Notes: generated by a model not told the origin, from the sequence alone. A stretch of 64,000 nucleotides of DNA from Galbibacter orientalis DSM 19592 (GCF_000260115.1 NZ_JH651379.1:186001-250000), one strand, 5' to 3'; shown: positions 1 to 10,309, counted from the stretch's first letter. Numbers and translations: made by a program.

Positions 1-9
1 CACAATGCA

Positions 10-339
10 ATGTCCGACATCACAATAAAAATTAAAGACCGAGAAGGAGAAGTTCACGAAATATTAGCACCAACAGATATGGCTATGAATTTAATGGAAG
101 TAGTTCGTTCCTACGAGCTTGCTCCAGAAGGAACTATTGGTGTATGTGGAGGCATGGCAATGTGTGCTTCATGCCAATGCTATGTAACCTCAGACCATAC
201 CCTACCAGAAATGAGTTATGACGAAGATCTAATGCTTGCCGAAGCCTTTAATGTAAAAGACAATAGTCGTTTAGGATGTCAAATCCAAATGACATTTGAT
301 TTAGACGGACTCGAAGTGGAGTTAGCTCCAGAGGTATAA
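10..339 (+). CDS. 2Fe-2S ferredoxin (adrenodoxin type)
   Basis: A 109-residue soluble electron carrier. Cys46, Cys52 and Cys55 (C-x5-C-x2-C) with Cys90 form the [2Fe-2S] ligand set of vertebrate-type ferredoxins; an extra Cys57 lies nearby. The length is normal for the family. These proteins pass single electrons from a reductase to acceptors such as monooxygenases or Fe-S assembly; the partner is not visible because the window begins nine bases upstream of the ATG. A strong terminator follows the stop, so this is the last gene of its transcript. Family assignment is secure, the specific partner unknown. Confidence 0.9.
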   Translation: MSDITIKIKDREGEVHEILAPTDMAMNLMEVVRSYELAPEGTIGVCGGMAMCASCQCYVTSDHTLPEMSYDEDLMLAEAFNVKDNSRLGCQIQMTFDLDGLEVELAPEV

Positions 340-361
340 ACACCCAATAATTAAAATATAT

Positions 362-409
362 AAGAGTGAATATTCTAGTTTTGATGCAGAATACTCACTC
401 TTATTTTTT
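362..409. terminator. Bidirectional terminator between ferredoxin and SGNH hydrolase
   Basis: A long stem (AAGAGTGA plus TATTC paired with GAATA plus TCACTCTT, one mismatch between the blocks) is followed by a T-run on the plus strand and preceded by A-rich sequence. The two flanking genes converge here, so it can stop transcription from both sides. Confidence 0.85.
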
Positions 410-1109
410 ACTTTAAAAGATTCTTTTTTCGGATCTCAAATAGAATTTGAGTTACAAAACTACTATAAGCTTCTTTAGAAGGATGTAAATCGTCTGAGGC
501 AACCAACAAACTGTTTTTTAAACCTTCTCTAGTAATGTTTGTGACATTTACATAACTCACTCCCATAATCTCTGCAGTCTTTTTAGCAAAGGCATTGTAT
601 GAGTCAATTTCGTTTGAAATCTCTTCAGTATTACCTTTCTTTTGTCCAAAAGGTGTATACGCATAATCTGGGATTGAAACCACAATTACTCTACTTTTAT
701 CGCCTTTTGCCAATTGAATTGATTTTGCTAATAACGCAGGAAAATCTTCTTGATATAAAGAAAAATCTTTTCCTTGATATTGGTTATTCACCCCTATTAA
801 AAGGGTTACTAAATCAAAAGTACTTGCAGGTTGCTCTTCTTTTATTGCTTGAATAAGATCTGCTGTTGTCCAACCTGTTTTTGCAATAATTTGGAGTCCA
901 ATTTTAGCATTGGTATCTTCCGCTAAATCTTCTATTAATTGTATAGGGAAATTACAGCTTTCGCAAACACTTTCTCCTATTGTATAACTATCTCCTAAAG
1001 CTAAATAATTAAAATCTTCTGCTGTTGGAGCACTTGTACTCTCCATGGATGTTTGTTGTGTTTTACAACCCACAACAAGTACCATCAATATAATTACATA
1101 TTTTTTCAT
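408..1109 (-). CDS. SGNH/GDSL-family hydrolase lipoprotein
   Basis: A 233-residue esterase-like protein when started at the ATG whose complement ends at 1109. That start gives a classic lipoprotein signal (charged MKK, hydrophobic stretch, Val-Val-Gly-Cys15); a further upstream ATG (1157) would bury it. SGNH blocks are visible: ALGDSYT with the nucleophilic Ser, IGVNNQ in the Asn block, and DLHPS with the C-terminal Asp-x-x-His pair. The enzyme probably hydrolyses an acyl ester while anchored in the envelope. The substrate cannot be inferred. It converges on the ferredoxin gene across a shared terminator. Confidence 0.85.
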   Translation of the reverse strand: MKKYVIILMVLVVGCKTQQTSMESTSAPTAEDFNYLALGDSYTIGESVCESCNFPIQLIEDLAEDTNAKIGLQIIAKTGWTTADLIQAIKEEQPASTFDLVTLLIGVNNQYQGKDFSLYQEDFPALLAKSIQLAKGDKSRVIVVSIPDYAYTPFGQKKGNTEEISNEIDSYNAFAKKTAEIMGVSYVNVTNITREGLKNSLLVASDDLHPSKEAYSSFVTQILFEIRKKNLLK

Positions 1110-1226
1110 TTGTTTATTATTTAAGTAGCTAGGGGGGATAATAAAGGACTTATGCACTTTTTAGGTTGGCAATTTACTACTATTTAGATAATTTAAGAAT
1201 ATATACCTCTAATTATTGGCTAAAAA

Positions 1227-2015
1227 TTAAGAGTTAACTGGTATGGTTTGCGCCTTAATATCTCGCAAAATTCCATCCCAAAGTTGTGTTCTTTTTTCTA
1301 AAGATACCAGCGCAACTTCTTCTACTTCTTGCCACTTATTTTCATCATTTCCGCAAAGCTCTTCTACCATTTTATAAGCTAGAGGACCATGTGTATCTCC
1401 ATCAACTTCTATATGCCTTTCAAAATAATACACCAATCTAGTCATATCTATTTCTGGATACTCTTGTTGCATATCTTTTAAAATGGCAGTAAACATATCT
1501 GGAATTAAATCTTCTCGTCCAAAGGTAAAAGCAGCAGCTATTTTATGTGGTTTTCCTTCAGCAATAACTTCAAAAGTAAATTTTAGAAACTCTTGTATGC
1601 CACTCGGCAAGGTATTTTTATCTAAAACACTTTGAACATCTTTTACAGTGGATAAACTATTTACAAAATCTTCTATAGTACTAATTGAAGCTCCACACAG
1701 TTGCATGGCTTCTAGATACATTTCATAATGACTTTTGTAAGCTCCATTTTCGTCAACATCTGTTTCTTCTCCTAAAACAATCTCATTAATTAGATACCTA
1801 GTTACAGGACTCCCAACAGGTTTCCAAGGCAAAGAAGTACAGGTTAAACTATTTTGAAGCGCCTTTAAAAGCGACATAAAATCCCATACTGCATATACAT
1901 GGTGCTCTAAAAACGTTTGTAAATGAATTGGAGTTTGGATTGCTTTATACAATGGATGTGCCAATAAAACTTCTCTTTGGCTACCTATATGTTCATTAAT
2001 TTTTTCTATATTCAT
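1227..2015 (-). CDS. DUF3050 family protein (heme-oxygenase-like fold)
   Basis: A 262-residue soluble protein with no signal peptide. Its N-terminal half (HPLYKAIQTP, FLEHHVYAVWDFMSLLK, LINEIVLGEE) and C-terminal half (FTFGREDLIP, YYFERHIEVDGDTHGP) are typical of DUF3050. The conserved Glu/His residues in the helices (EHH near residue 36, ERHIEVDGDTH near 205) resemble those of heme-oxygenase-like diiron oxidases. The function of the family is not established. The gene stands alone, transcribed leftward, with a long noncoding stretch upstream. Confidence 0.8.
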   Translation of the reverse strand: MNIEKINEHIGSQREVLLAHPLYKAIQTPIHLQTFLEHHVYAVWDFMSLLKALQNSLTCTSLPWKPVGSPVTRYLINEIVLGEETDVDENGAYKSHYEMYLEAMQLCGASISTIEDFVNSLSTVKDVQSVLDKNTLPSGIQEFLKFTFEVIAEGKPHKIAAAFTFGREDLIPDMFTAILKDMQQEYPEIDMTRLVYYFERHIEVDGDTHGPLAYKMVEELCGNDENKWQEVEEVALVSLEKRTQLWDGILRDIKAQTIPVNS

Positions 2016-2585
2016 AACAATAAATCATGCAAGGCTTATAAACAATCTAAAACCTATACAGTTTTTAATTTGCAAATATAGAAATCTCAGTCCCAAATAA
2101 ATATAAGAATTTAAGACTTTTATCATAAAAGACATTAATGTCTGAGTAAAAACACAAGACTGCTTCGCTATAAAGAAACAGCGTAAAGACTAAATTTTAG
2201 CTATCATAAAGTTATGAGCTTTATATAAATATAGTTGATGGGAACAAATTTGACTCATTTTCAATACAAAGTCCTTTGATAAACTCAGGGCAGATGCTGA
2301 GGAATTAAACCCTCTACGAGGGATTGAAACGAACTTTCATTTATACTTTTTAACAGCAAGAGGTTATTTGGAAAATATCTTTTAAACCTTGATATAGCTG
2401 GAGTTTATATTTATCGGACAACAGTTCTTAAAAGATAGAAACGAAAAACAAACTTTTAAAAACTAAAAATGGACTTAAAATCAATCTAAAACAGTATATT
2501 CTCTAAATTAGAGTAAATTATTTATTTTATACTTAATATTGATCTATAGATTACTATTAAAAAGTTTTAATCTCTATTAAATTGT
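2016..2585. other. 570-bp intergenic region without a recognisable gene
   Basis: Divergent promoter region between the DUF3050 gene (minus) and the histidine kinase gene (plus). It is AT-rich with no convincing ORF. A short hairpin CCCTC-tac-GAGGG lies at 2310-2322. AAACTCAGGGCAGA (2281-2294) recurs with one change at 6361-6374 in another intergenic space, suggesting a shared relic of a dispersed repeat. Confidence 0.5.
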
Positions 2586-4643
2586 ATGCTAAAAAAATTC
2601 TTGCTTTTTTTTCTCTTCATATACGCTCCGTATTGTATTGCTCAATACAGTGTAAGCAATGCTTTTTATAATGCTGTTGACGACACACTAAAGCCTGCAA
2701 ATAGAGAAAACATTAAGTTAATGGAGTTGTTACGAATGATAGATCACAACTCATTATTTTACCCAGAATTTAATAGCGAAAAGGATTCTTTAATAGAAGT
2801 TATCAAAAAGAACACCTCCCCACTAGCTATAGAGGACAAAATTGATGCATACTTCATGCTAATGCTTTATAATTTTAATCATAATCATAGAGATAGTACA
2901 CAAACGCTAAAATATGGAGATTCCTTAAAAATGTTAATTCAAAATAAGCAAGAAGGACATTTTTATCAACTCTATACACAAAATGCCATTGAAGCAATTC
3001 ATCATCTTAATGCTAACCGATACGGAAAAGCTATTGAAATCCTCAATTTAACTATTGAAGATGCTAATAAAATAGAACACCCTGAATATCTAGCAAATGC
3101 CTATTCTGCCCTATCTTTTGCATATTATCAAACTTTTCAGTTTAATGAATCTCTAAAATATTATCATAAAACCGACTCCATTGCAGCACTATATTCCACA
3201 AAACAGTTTAGAGAACATATTAAAGTTGTTGCAAAAGATAAAGAAGTTGAAGAGCCAATTCTAAAATATATTGATATCAAAAATGCTGAAATGCTAACAG
3301 CTGCTGAAAAACGACTTAAGGAAAATAAAATCTACTATCAAAAAAATAAAAATGATTGGAATTATATATATTTTTTAAGAGCCGCCTATATAGCCTACCT
3401 AAAAAACGATGTAGAAAAAGCCAATGAGCTATTTAACAAAATAGACATAGAAAGATTAAGCAATAATACATATTTAACTTCTGTATACCCAGTAAAAACC
3501 ATGAAAGCCTTATTGCAAGTTCACAATGGGGCTGTGGACGAAGCTTATAACTTCTACAACAATACCGAAGCTTACAAACCTGTGGAACATTTGTATAAAG
3601 AGTTACTTATTGAAGCGCTTTACAAAGCATTTTTAAAAAAAGGAGACCTAGAAAAGGTTGAGTTCTTACACAAACAAACAGATAATAATACTATTACCCA
3701 AAACATATACAAATACCAGGGTCTGGTAGCAGTTGCAGAAGCAGAACACCTAACACATGTAAAAGAACTAAAAATATTAGACCTAGAAAACCAAATTCAA
3801 GAAGACAAGAATCAAGATATTATATTATACGCAACTTCAACTATCCTCATACTTTTATTATTAGGAATTGTAATTATTCGAGCTAAAGAAAATCAGATTA
3901 AGCGACTTATTGATGAAGAAACATACAATAACCGAATTAGGTTGTTAGAAGAATCTCTAGAAGAAGTAGATAGAAAAATGAAAGATAATAGAAAAGACAT
4001 TGGAGAGCAATTGCATAACGAGTATTTAGGCAATCTACTGGCTTTAAAATACCTTGTTTCCGATTATCATGACAAAGCTAAAATCCAAAAAAACAAAGAT
4101 AAACTTAACGTTATTATTGAGGAACTAGATATGCTCTATCAAGAATCAAGAAATTTTTCGCACCAATTAATCCATGGAAAAGATGAAAATGTATCCTTAA
4201 ATATTGTTGATTATTTAGACAGTCTACAATCTAGATTTGAAGAAGTAGGACTCTTAAAAATTCATTTACTATTAAACGATGATACAAAAGATAAATTACT
4301 AAACATACTCAATAAAGACCAACAACAAGTTATCTTCCAATTATTAAAAGAAACCATTTCAAACACCATTAAACACGCCAATACTCAAAACCTAAGTATT
4401 GCCATTCGTTTTACAGATTCCACTTGTGCAATAGTGTTAGAAAATGATGGTATTAAAAATACAATTAAAAAACCGAGTAAAGGTGTCAGCCTTATGAGTT
4501 TAAGACAACGTTTTCAAAAAATTAATGGAACTATAGATTTTTCTTTAAGCGCAAACGGATTCAGAACAGAAGCCTCCTTTCCACTTCAAAACAATAGCAA
4601 ACCAGCTAAAAGCAAGCTCGAAAAACATCAGAAAGAGAACTAA
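2586..4643 (+). CDS. TPR-containing sensor histidine kinase
   Basis: A 685-residue membrane kinase. Residues 1-19 are a signal peptide. The periplasmic region to about residue 400 is helical and TPR-like (for example YSALSFAYYQTFQFNESLKYY). One membrane segment lies at about 411-431. A coiled linker leads to a dimerisation helix with His near residue 476 (KDIGEQLHNEYLGNL, HisKA_3-like) and a HATPase domain with an N-box-like segment (LKETISNTIKHAN) near 588-600. Such TPR kinases of Bacteroidetes signal to LuxR/NarL-type regulators, but none is adjacent, so it is an orphan here. Its ligand is unknown. Confidence 0.85.
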   Translation: MLKKFLLFFLFIYAPYCIAQYSVSNAFYNAVDDTLKPANRENIKLMELLRMIDHNSLFYPEFNSEKDSLIEVIKKNTSPLAIEDKIDAYFMLMLYNFNHNHRDSTQTLKYGDSLKMLIQNKQEGHFYQLYTQNAIEAIHHLNANRYGKAIEILNLTIEDANKIEHPEYLANAYSALSFAYYQTFQFNESLKYYHKTDSIAALYSTKQFREHIKVVAKDKEVEEPILKYIDIKNAEMLTAAEKRLKENKIYYQKNKNDWNYIYFLRAAYIAYLKNDVEKANELFNKIDIERLSNNTYLTSVYPVKTMKALLQVHNGAVDEAYNFYNNTEAYKPVEHLYKELLIEALYKAFLKKGDLEKVEFLHKQTDNNTITQNIYKYQGLVAVAEAEHLTHVKELKILDLENQIQEDKNQDIILYATSTILILLLLGIVIIRAKENQIKRLIDEETYNNRIRLLEESLEEVDRKMKDNRKDIGEQLHNEYLGNLLALKYLVSDYHDKAKIQKNKDKLNVIIEELDMLYQESRNFSHQLIHGKDENVSLNIVDYLDSLQSRFEEVGLLKIHLLLNDDTKDKLLNILNKDQQQVIFQLLKETISNTIKHANTQNLSIAIRFTDSTCAIVLENDGIKNTIKKPSKGVSLMSLRQRFQKINGTIDFSLSANGFRTEASFPLQNNSKPAKSKLEKHQKEN

Positions 4644-4653
4644 AAAAATTAAT

Positions 4654-5754
4654 TTACAAACTACTTTTTTGTTGATTATAAAATGCATCTGCTTGAAGCT
4701 GCATAATCTCTCTTGCCGATTTTCTTTTATATTGATACAACTCATCTTCCGACGCTAAATCTTCATAAACTTTATCGTTTATAGTTGCATCTGTAGCTAA
4801 TTGTTTATTCCTTTGATACGCTTTTTGTTCAGCCCAATTTCTAACTGTATTTTCAGAATCTTCAAGTTTTATATCATATTCTCCTTTTGGCGCTAATAAT
4901 TTAGAAATAATGGGAGCCGATTCAATAGCCAAAAACAATAAAAATATAAACAAAGAAGGCAACCAAGGTAATTTATCCAAAGCATTTACTCTGGCCATAA
5001 GTCCGTCAAAACCATCTATAGTTGGCTGTGTTGTATTTATTTTATCGTTTAGGTTTGTCTTCAAAACTGCTATTTCATTTTCTTTATTCTGAATAGTATT
5101 TTGATTTTGAAGCTTCAATGCCTGTAGTTCTGCTAATGCTTTATCGTGTTTCTCTCGCTTCTCTTTATAAACAGGTCCTTTTCCTATTTTCATAGTCCCT
5201 TTTGTCCCTTCAGCTTCAGAAATAAATGTATTATACAAGCTGTTCACTTCTGCTTCTTTTGAAGCTATATCTTCTTTTAATCCTAAAATTTCAGCATTTA
5301 ATTTTTCTATTTCAGGCGAAAATTGCAACGCTATTTGCTCTTGGTTATCGAGTGTCATTTGGTTTTTTTCCTCTAAAAGAACACGATCTATTTCCTTCTG
5401 AAAAATTTTAAGCTCTAATGGTTTAGCAATCACCACAGCTATAATAATTGCCAAAATAAGCCTTGGAATTGCCTGAAGAAATTCACTTTTAAAATTATCC
5501 CTCTTCTTTATAGTTGAAACTATAAATCTATCTAAATTGAAAATAAGTAATCCCCATATCAACCCGAAAAAAACAGCAGTATATACATTATCAAAAACAG
5601 TATATAGCGCATAACTGGAAGCTATAAAAGCCATAATAGCTGTAAAAAATACAGTCCCTCCTATTCAAGCCTGTTTTATTTGTTCTGCTTTTGAACATTT
5701 AGAAAGCAAATCGGTATCTGCGCCAGCGCACATCCAGAAAAAATTTTTAATCAT
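4654..5754 (-). pseudogene. DUF4407 membrane protein gene interrupted by an in-frame TGA
   Basis: The open frame starting at 5634 encodes 326 residues of a DUF4407 protein: membrane segments near the N-terminus, a long coiled coil at about 80-200, and another membrane segment near 220-240. The same frame continues upstream to ATG 5754 and encodes a plausible DUF4407 N-terminus (MIKNFFWMCAGADTDLLSKC), interrupted only by TGA at codon 30 (complement of 5665-5667). One change from GGA to TGA would explain it; a Gly is plausible because the next residues are Ile-Gly-Gly. Either the gene is inactive, or translation restarts at 5634 and loses the first transmembrane part. The role of the family is unknown. 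Confidence 0.8.
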
Positions 5755-5824
5755 AACATAGTCGATTTTAGATTGATGCTATATATAACGCTAAAACCCT
5801 GAAAATGTTACACTTTAAATCATT

Positions 5825-6238
5825 TTAATCTTTTAAAGATTTGATTTCCAATAACTTTAATTTTTTCCACATATTTGGAGTATCTAAAATAATAGCTCTT
5901 GTATCCAACAAATAACGCGCTCTCTTTCCTGCATATGCTTTTTGAAGCTCTTGCTCCAAATTCATAATTTCTCCCAATTCCAAATTTTCGTCTCCATAAA
6001 CTCGATACACCACATGGTCGTACTTCATTACTGGCTGACTCCTAACGTATGATTTTGTATAAGCTTCTACCTCCTCTATATTTAGCAATGTATTATGGAC
6101 TTTTATCTTCCCTTCATAATTTATAATTGCATCCACATATAAAGCTTTAGAATGCATCAAATCTGATTGAGAATATAGATGGTTTGCTGAAAAAATCAGT
6201 AAGAAAAGTACCCCTGATAGCTTTAAAATATATTTCAT
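5825..6238 (-). CDS. Hypothetical secreted protein
   Basis: A 137-residue protein. I chose the ATG at 6238 because it gives a signal peptide (MKYILKLSGVLFLLIFSANHL, cut near YSQS); an upstream ATG at 6262 would add eight polar residues ahead of it. The rest is mixed alpha/beta, with a repeated Glu-rich helix (MNLEQELQKAYAGKRARYLL) and a Lys/Leu-rich end. I do not recognise a family. It is transcribed in the same direction as the upstream peptidase genes, but 220 bases and a large inverted repeat separate them. Confidence 0.6.
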   Translation of the reverse strand: MKYILKLSGVLFLLIFSANHLYSQSDLMHSKALYVDAIINYEGKIKVHNTLLNIEEVEAYTKSYVRSQPVMKYDHVVYRVYGDENLELGEIMNLEQELQKAYAGKRARYLLDTRAIILDTPNMWKKLKLLEIKSLKD

Positions 6239-6401
6239 AATTAATTGTTTCTCAACACACAATCAAAAAATATTCCATAAAAAGGAGTAAACTCCCTCGG
6301 AGCAAGCTCACGAAGCACTATAAGGAAAAGCTAAAAATATTTCAACGCAATTCCTTCGGGAAACTCAGGACAGACTTTAGAGCACTCAAATCTCGATTAT
6401 T

Positions 6402-6448
6402 GAGTAAATTATCTTGTTCTCGAAACATTAGAACAAGATAATTTACTC
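6402..6448. repeat. Perfect 19-bp inverted repeat (hairpin), terminator-like
   Basis: The arm at 6402-6420 (GAGTAAATTATCTTGTTCT) is perfectly complementary to 6430-6448 with a nine-base loop. T-rich sequence follows on the plus strand. It lies just downstream of the leftward peptidase gene and probably ends its transcript; a remnant of a mobile repeat is the alternative. Confidence 0.7.
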
Positions 6449-6484
6449 CGTTTTTATGAAATATAACTAGCTAAAATTTTAGTC

Positions 6485-8721
6485 CTATTTATTATGCTCT
6501 AATAGATAATTTGTAATTAATGTATACAAATGTCTAGAAGTATTAGCCCCCTCATAAATGCCATGCGAACGATTTGGATATACCATGATGTCAAATTGTT
6601 TGTTCTGACGAATTAATTCGTTTATTAAAAACTCCATATTTTGATAATGCACATTATCATCTCCAGTACCATGAATTACTAATAAATTCCCCTCCAAATC
6701 TTTAGCATAAGTTACTGGTGAACCTTCTATAAAATCCTCTTCATTTTCTTGTGGCAAGCCCATATAGCGCTCTTGGTATACATTATCATAAAACAACTGG
6801 TTTGCAACTGCAGCAACTGCAATTCCTGTTTTATAAATATCAGGATATCTAAACATTAAATTCAACGTCATAGATCCACCTCCACTCCAGCCCCAAACAG
6901 CAACATTATCGGTATCAATAAAATCCCATTTTAAAACTTCTTTTGCTGCCAGCGCTTGATCTTTTGTGTTAATAACGCCTACTTTTCTATAAATAGATTT
7001 TCTCCACTCACTTCCTTTTAAAGAAGGAGTCCCCCGATTGTCCATTTTTATCACCACAAAACCTTGTTGCGCCAAAAAAATATCATATAATCCAATCCAA
7101 CTATCTACAGCCATTTGTCCCCAAGGCTCTCCATAAACATTAAAAACAACTGGATATTTTTTAGTACTATCAAAATTTGCAGGTTTTGTAATTCTTCCAT
7201 CAACGTCTATTCCTTCGGAAGTAGTAACCGTAAAAAACTCGGTAGTAGGCAAGGTAAGCGTTTGTAACTTGTCATTCAATCGTTTGTTAGCTACTAAAGT
7301 AATTATGGTTTCGTGCTTTGGCAAACTAATTAAACGTGTAGTTTTAGGACTATTAATATTTGTATGATTATGAATAGCATACGCTCCATTTGGAGCTATA
7401 TTATAGGTGTTAATTCCTTCATACTCACTAGGAGTAATTTTATGTAACTTTCCTTTTCCATTTAAAGAAACGCTGTACAAATAGCGTTGGGTTGGATTAT
7501 CTGGCGAAGCACTTAAAAATAAATCTTTATCTGAAACAGCATAAAAAGACGCTACGTCATAATCTCCAGGGGTTAAAAGTGTTTTCTTCCCATTTTCAAT
7601 ATTCACTTTATACACATGTCTCCAACCATCGGTTTCTGTCATTCTTAAAAAGGAAGAATTATTATTTGTAAGCAATAACTTATTCCCATCCCATTGATTA
7701 GAAGACACATCTGGATATCCTATATCTACCCATGTATCTTCTGTTTCTGTATATATTTTTTTACTGAATTTGAAGAAGGTTTATAAGTAAAAATATTCAG
7801 TTCATTTTGCTTTCTGTTTATCTGCTGAATTAATAAAAGATCACTATTTACCCATTGCATACCTGGAAGATAATGCTGCACAGCATCTCCAGGAATATCA
7901 ATCCATGTAATATCTTTTGAAACTGTATTTACCACAGCAACCTTTGTGCTGGATGGGTTCTGTCCCACCTTTGGATATTGCACAGGAATAGGCTTTGAGT
8001 AAATAGAATCGGTATTATTAATCATATAAAAAGTTCCGATTTCCGAAGCGTTCAACTGCCAAAAAGCAATTAATTTTGCATCTGGGCTCCATGAAAAACC
8101 ATCACGCATTCCAAACTCTTCTTCATATACCCAATCAAAGGTTCCATTGATAATATCTTTAGTACCATCGGTTGTTAATTGCGTAATGTTTCCCGATTTA
8201 AAATCCTCTTTATACACATTAAAATTATGCACATAGGCTACATATTTATTATCCTCAGAAAATTTAGCAAACATCAGAGAAGAAGCTGGGAAATTAGCTC
8301 CAATCTGTTTTAACGTATTGTTTTCAAAATTGTAGACCCAATAATCGCCTTTTGTATTAGAGCGCCAAACGCGACTAGAATTTGTGAAAATTAACACTTT
8401 ACTTTCGTCTGAAGACAAGCTAAAATCTTCTATTCTTAGTGTTTTTTCACTTCCTTCAGGTTTTAATCCTTCCGCAGAAACAAAAACGCTTTTTTCATTA
8501 TTCTTACTGATGTATTTAATGAGCTGGTCTTCACCAGCATCATTTTTTTCAATAGTTACAAATGCTTCCCCATCAGAGATCCAAGAAATTGAACGCTGAT
8601 GATCGCTTCTAAATTCCGAAGAATTATAAATTCTATCCAGCGTTAACATTTTATCTTGCTGCGCTACAGCATTGGTGCAAATAAAAATTGCAAGGCAAGA
8701 GAGCCAAAAGTAGATTTTCAT
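6485..8721 (-). pseudogene. Dipeptidyl peptidase IV (S9B), split by a frameshift at an A7 run
   Basis: Two adjacent open frames (8721-7726 and 7708-6485) are the N- and C-terminal parts of one secreted serine peptidase of about 745 residues, the normal size for bacterial DPP IV. The first has a signal peptide (MKIYFWLSCLAIFICTNAVA) and DPP IV propeller sequence (DWVYEEEFGMRDGFSWSPD). The second has the propeller end and hydrolase domain with Ser in GWSGGG, Asp in GTGDDNVH and His in NRSHGIYEG. The frame changes at seven A (complement of 7756-7762). Eight A, or a -1 slip, gives continuous VKKIYTETEDTWVDIGYPDV. It is therefore inactivated, a sequencing error, or rescued by slippage. It lies ten bases after an aminopeptidase gene, suggesting a shared peptide-degradation transcript. 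Confidence 0.85.
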
Positions 8722-8731
8722 ATTTCTTTAT

Positions 8732-10117
8732 TTAGGCGTTTTTTAATTCTTCAATATCAGCAACCGTTTTTGCTAATGGATTTCCTAGAATCTGACTCCC
8801 TTCTTTTGTAATCAAGATATCTTCCTCCACTCGGATTCCCCCGAAATTTTTAAACTTTTCAACCTCCTCATAATTCACAAAATCGGTGTATTTACCTTGT
8901 GCTTTCCATGCATCAATCAAAAACGGATTAAAATAAATACCAGGTTCTACTGTAATTACAAAATTTTCTTTCAATGCTTTCCCTAAACGTAGAGACTTTA
9001 AACCAAACTCGGTACTTTTTTTCAGGGTATCGGTATATCCAACATAAGGCTCCCCAAGATTTTCCATATCATGAACATCAAGCCCCATCATATGTCCTAA
9101 CCCACATTGAAAAAACAACGTATGTGCTCCTTTCGCAACAGCTTCTTCTACATTTCCTTTCATCAATCCCATTCCCTTTAACCCTTCAACTAATTTAGTA
9201 GCTGCCAAAAGATGTACATCTCTAAAAAGAATACCTGGCTTTAAAGCATCTATAGCAGAGTTATGAGCATTAAGAACAATAGTATAAACCTCTTTTTGAA
9301 GAGTCGTAAAACGCTCTGAAGCGGGGAAAGTACGAGTCATATCTCCAGCATATCCCATGCCTGTTTCTGCCCCACAATCGCAAAGCACCAAATCTCCTTC
9401 TTTGATCAAATTCTCCGTGGCATGGTTATGTAAATATTGCCCGTTTGTTGTAAGAATAATTGGAAAAGAAATATTCCCTCCGCCACCAATAGCAATAGCT
9501 TGAAGATCTCCAGCAATTTGCTTCTCTGTTTTTCCTGCATTTCCATTTTTAATTGCGTAGGTATGCATTTCTGCAGTAATATTTACCGCTTTTGTAATCT
9601 CTTGAACTTCTTCAGTTATTTTAATTTCTCGCTGCGCTACAATTGCTTTCGTTAATGCTACAGAAAAAGCCCCTGCAACTTCTTGCACAGGAACATCCAA
9701 TAATTCACTTAACTGAATAGTGGTTTCCGAACGATAAGGAGGCAAGTAATGAACTTTTGCCTGTTGCTTTCCATTTTTAATGTAGTTTGCAAGTTCGCTA
9801 AGTGGTTTTACCTTTTTTATTCCAGCTTTAGCAGCCAACTCTTCAAGTGGAGTTGTTGCTCCAATCCAAACAATCTCCTCTGGAGTTGGATTATTACCAA
9901 AAAGTATTTCTTCATCTTTTTCAACATCTATTACAAAATATACATCTGGAATATTAACTCCTGTATAATATAAAAAAGTACTGTCCTGACGGAAAGGGTA
10001 CCAATTGTCTTTACAATTCATTCCCATTTCCCCATTCCCTGGAAATAACAGTATTCCACTTTTTAAAGTTGACTTTAAATGATTTCTACGAGCTATATAT
10101 ATTTCTTTGGTAAACAT
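8732..10117 (-). CDS. pepP: Xaa-Pro aminopeptidase (aminopeptidase P, M24B)
   Basis: A 461-residue cytoplasmic metallopeptidase that removes an N-terminal residue preceding proline. The creatinase-like N-domain covers about 1-170. The pita-bread catalytic domain shows the five metal ligands: Asp in LCDCGAE, Asp in GYAGDMTRTFP, His in GLGHMMGLDVHD, Glu in VEPGIYF and Glu in RVEEDILI. The length fits PepP. It is followed after ten bases by the DPP IV gene, which also acts on proline peptides, so the pair probably works on the same substrates. Confidence 0.92.
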   Translation of the reverse strand: MFTKEIYIARRNHLKSTLKSGILLFPGNGEMGMNCKDNWYPFRQDSTFLYYTGVNIPDVYFVIDVEKDEEILFGNNPTPEEIVWIGATTPLEELAAKAGIKKVKPLSELANYIKNGKQQAKVHYLPPYRSETTIQLSELLDVPVQEVAGAFSVALTKAIVAQREIKITEEVQEITKAVNITAEMHTYAIKNGNAGKTEKQIAGDLQAIAIGGGGNISFPIILTTNGQYLHNHATENLIKEGDLVLCDCGAETGMGYAGDMTRTFPASERFTTLQKEVYTIVLNAHNSAIDALKPGILFRDVHLLAATKLVEGLKGMGLMKGNVEEAVAKGAHTLFFQCGLGHMMGLDVHDMENLGEPYVGYTDTLKKSTEFGLKSLRLGKALKENFVITVEPGIYFNPFLIDAWKAQGKYTDFVNYEEVEKFKNFGGIRVEEDILITKEGSQILGNPLAKTVADIEELKNA

Positions 10118-10244
10118 GCTTGAAGTTTTTATGAATTTAATTTAACAAATTTGAAGATAATACTGCATTATAGCAACATTTTAGCACGTTAAGGTTAATA
10201 TAATACCATTAACAGCTAATATTTGCAGAAAAATCTTCTTGTCT

Positions 10245-10285
10245 TAAAAGAAAAAAGCCACTTATCTAATTGACAAGTGACTTTT
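10245..10285 (-). terminator. Terminator of the M20 dipeptidase gene
   Basis: Read on the minus strand, GTCACTT pairs with AAGTGGC (one mismatch) around an eleven-base loop, followed by TTTTTTCTTTT. It lies just beyond the stop codon at 10310. Confidence 0.75.
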
Positions 10286-10309
10286 ATAATTATGATACTC
10301 TTTCTGTAT

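Noticed and set aside
2310-2330. CRISPR-repeat-like string GGGATTGAAAC after a CCCTC/GAGGG hairpin
   Set aside because: Only a single copy exists, with no second repeat at spacer distance and no cas gene in the window.
5665-5667. TGA read as glycine (alternative genetic code) in the DUF4407 gene
   Set aside because: TGA ends many other genes normally here, and no other in-frame TGA at a conserved glycine was seen, so a point mutation or base error is simpler.
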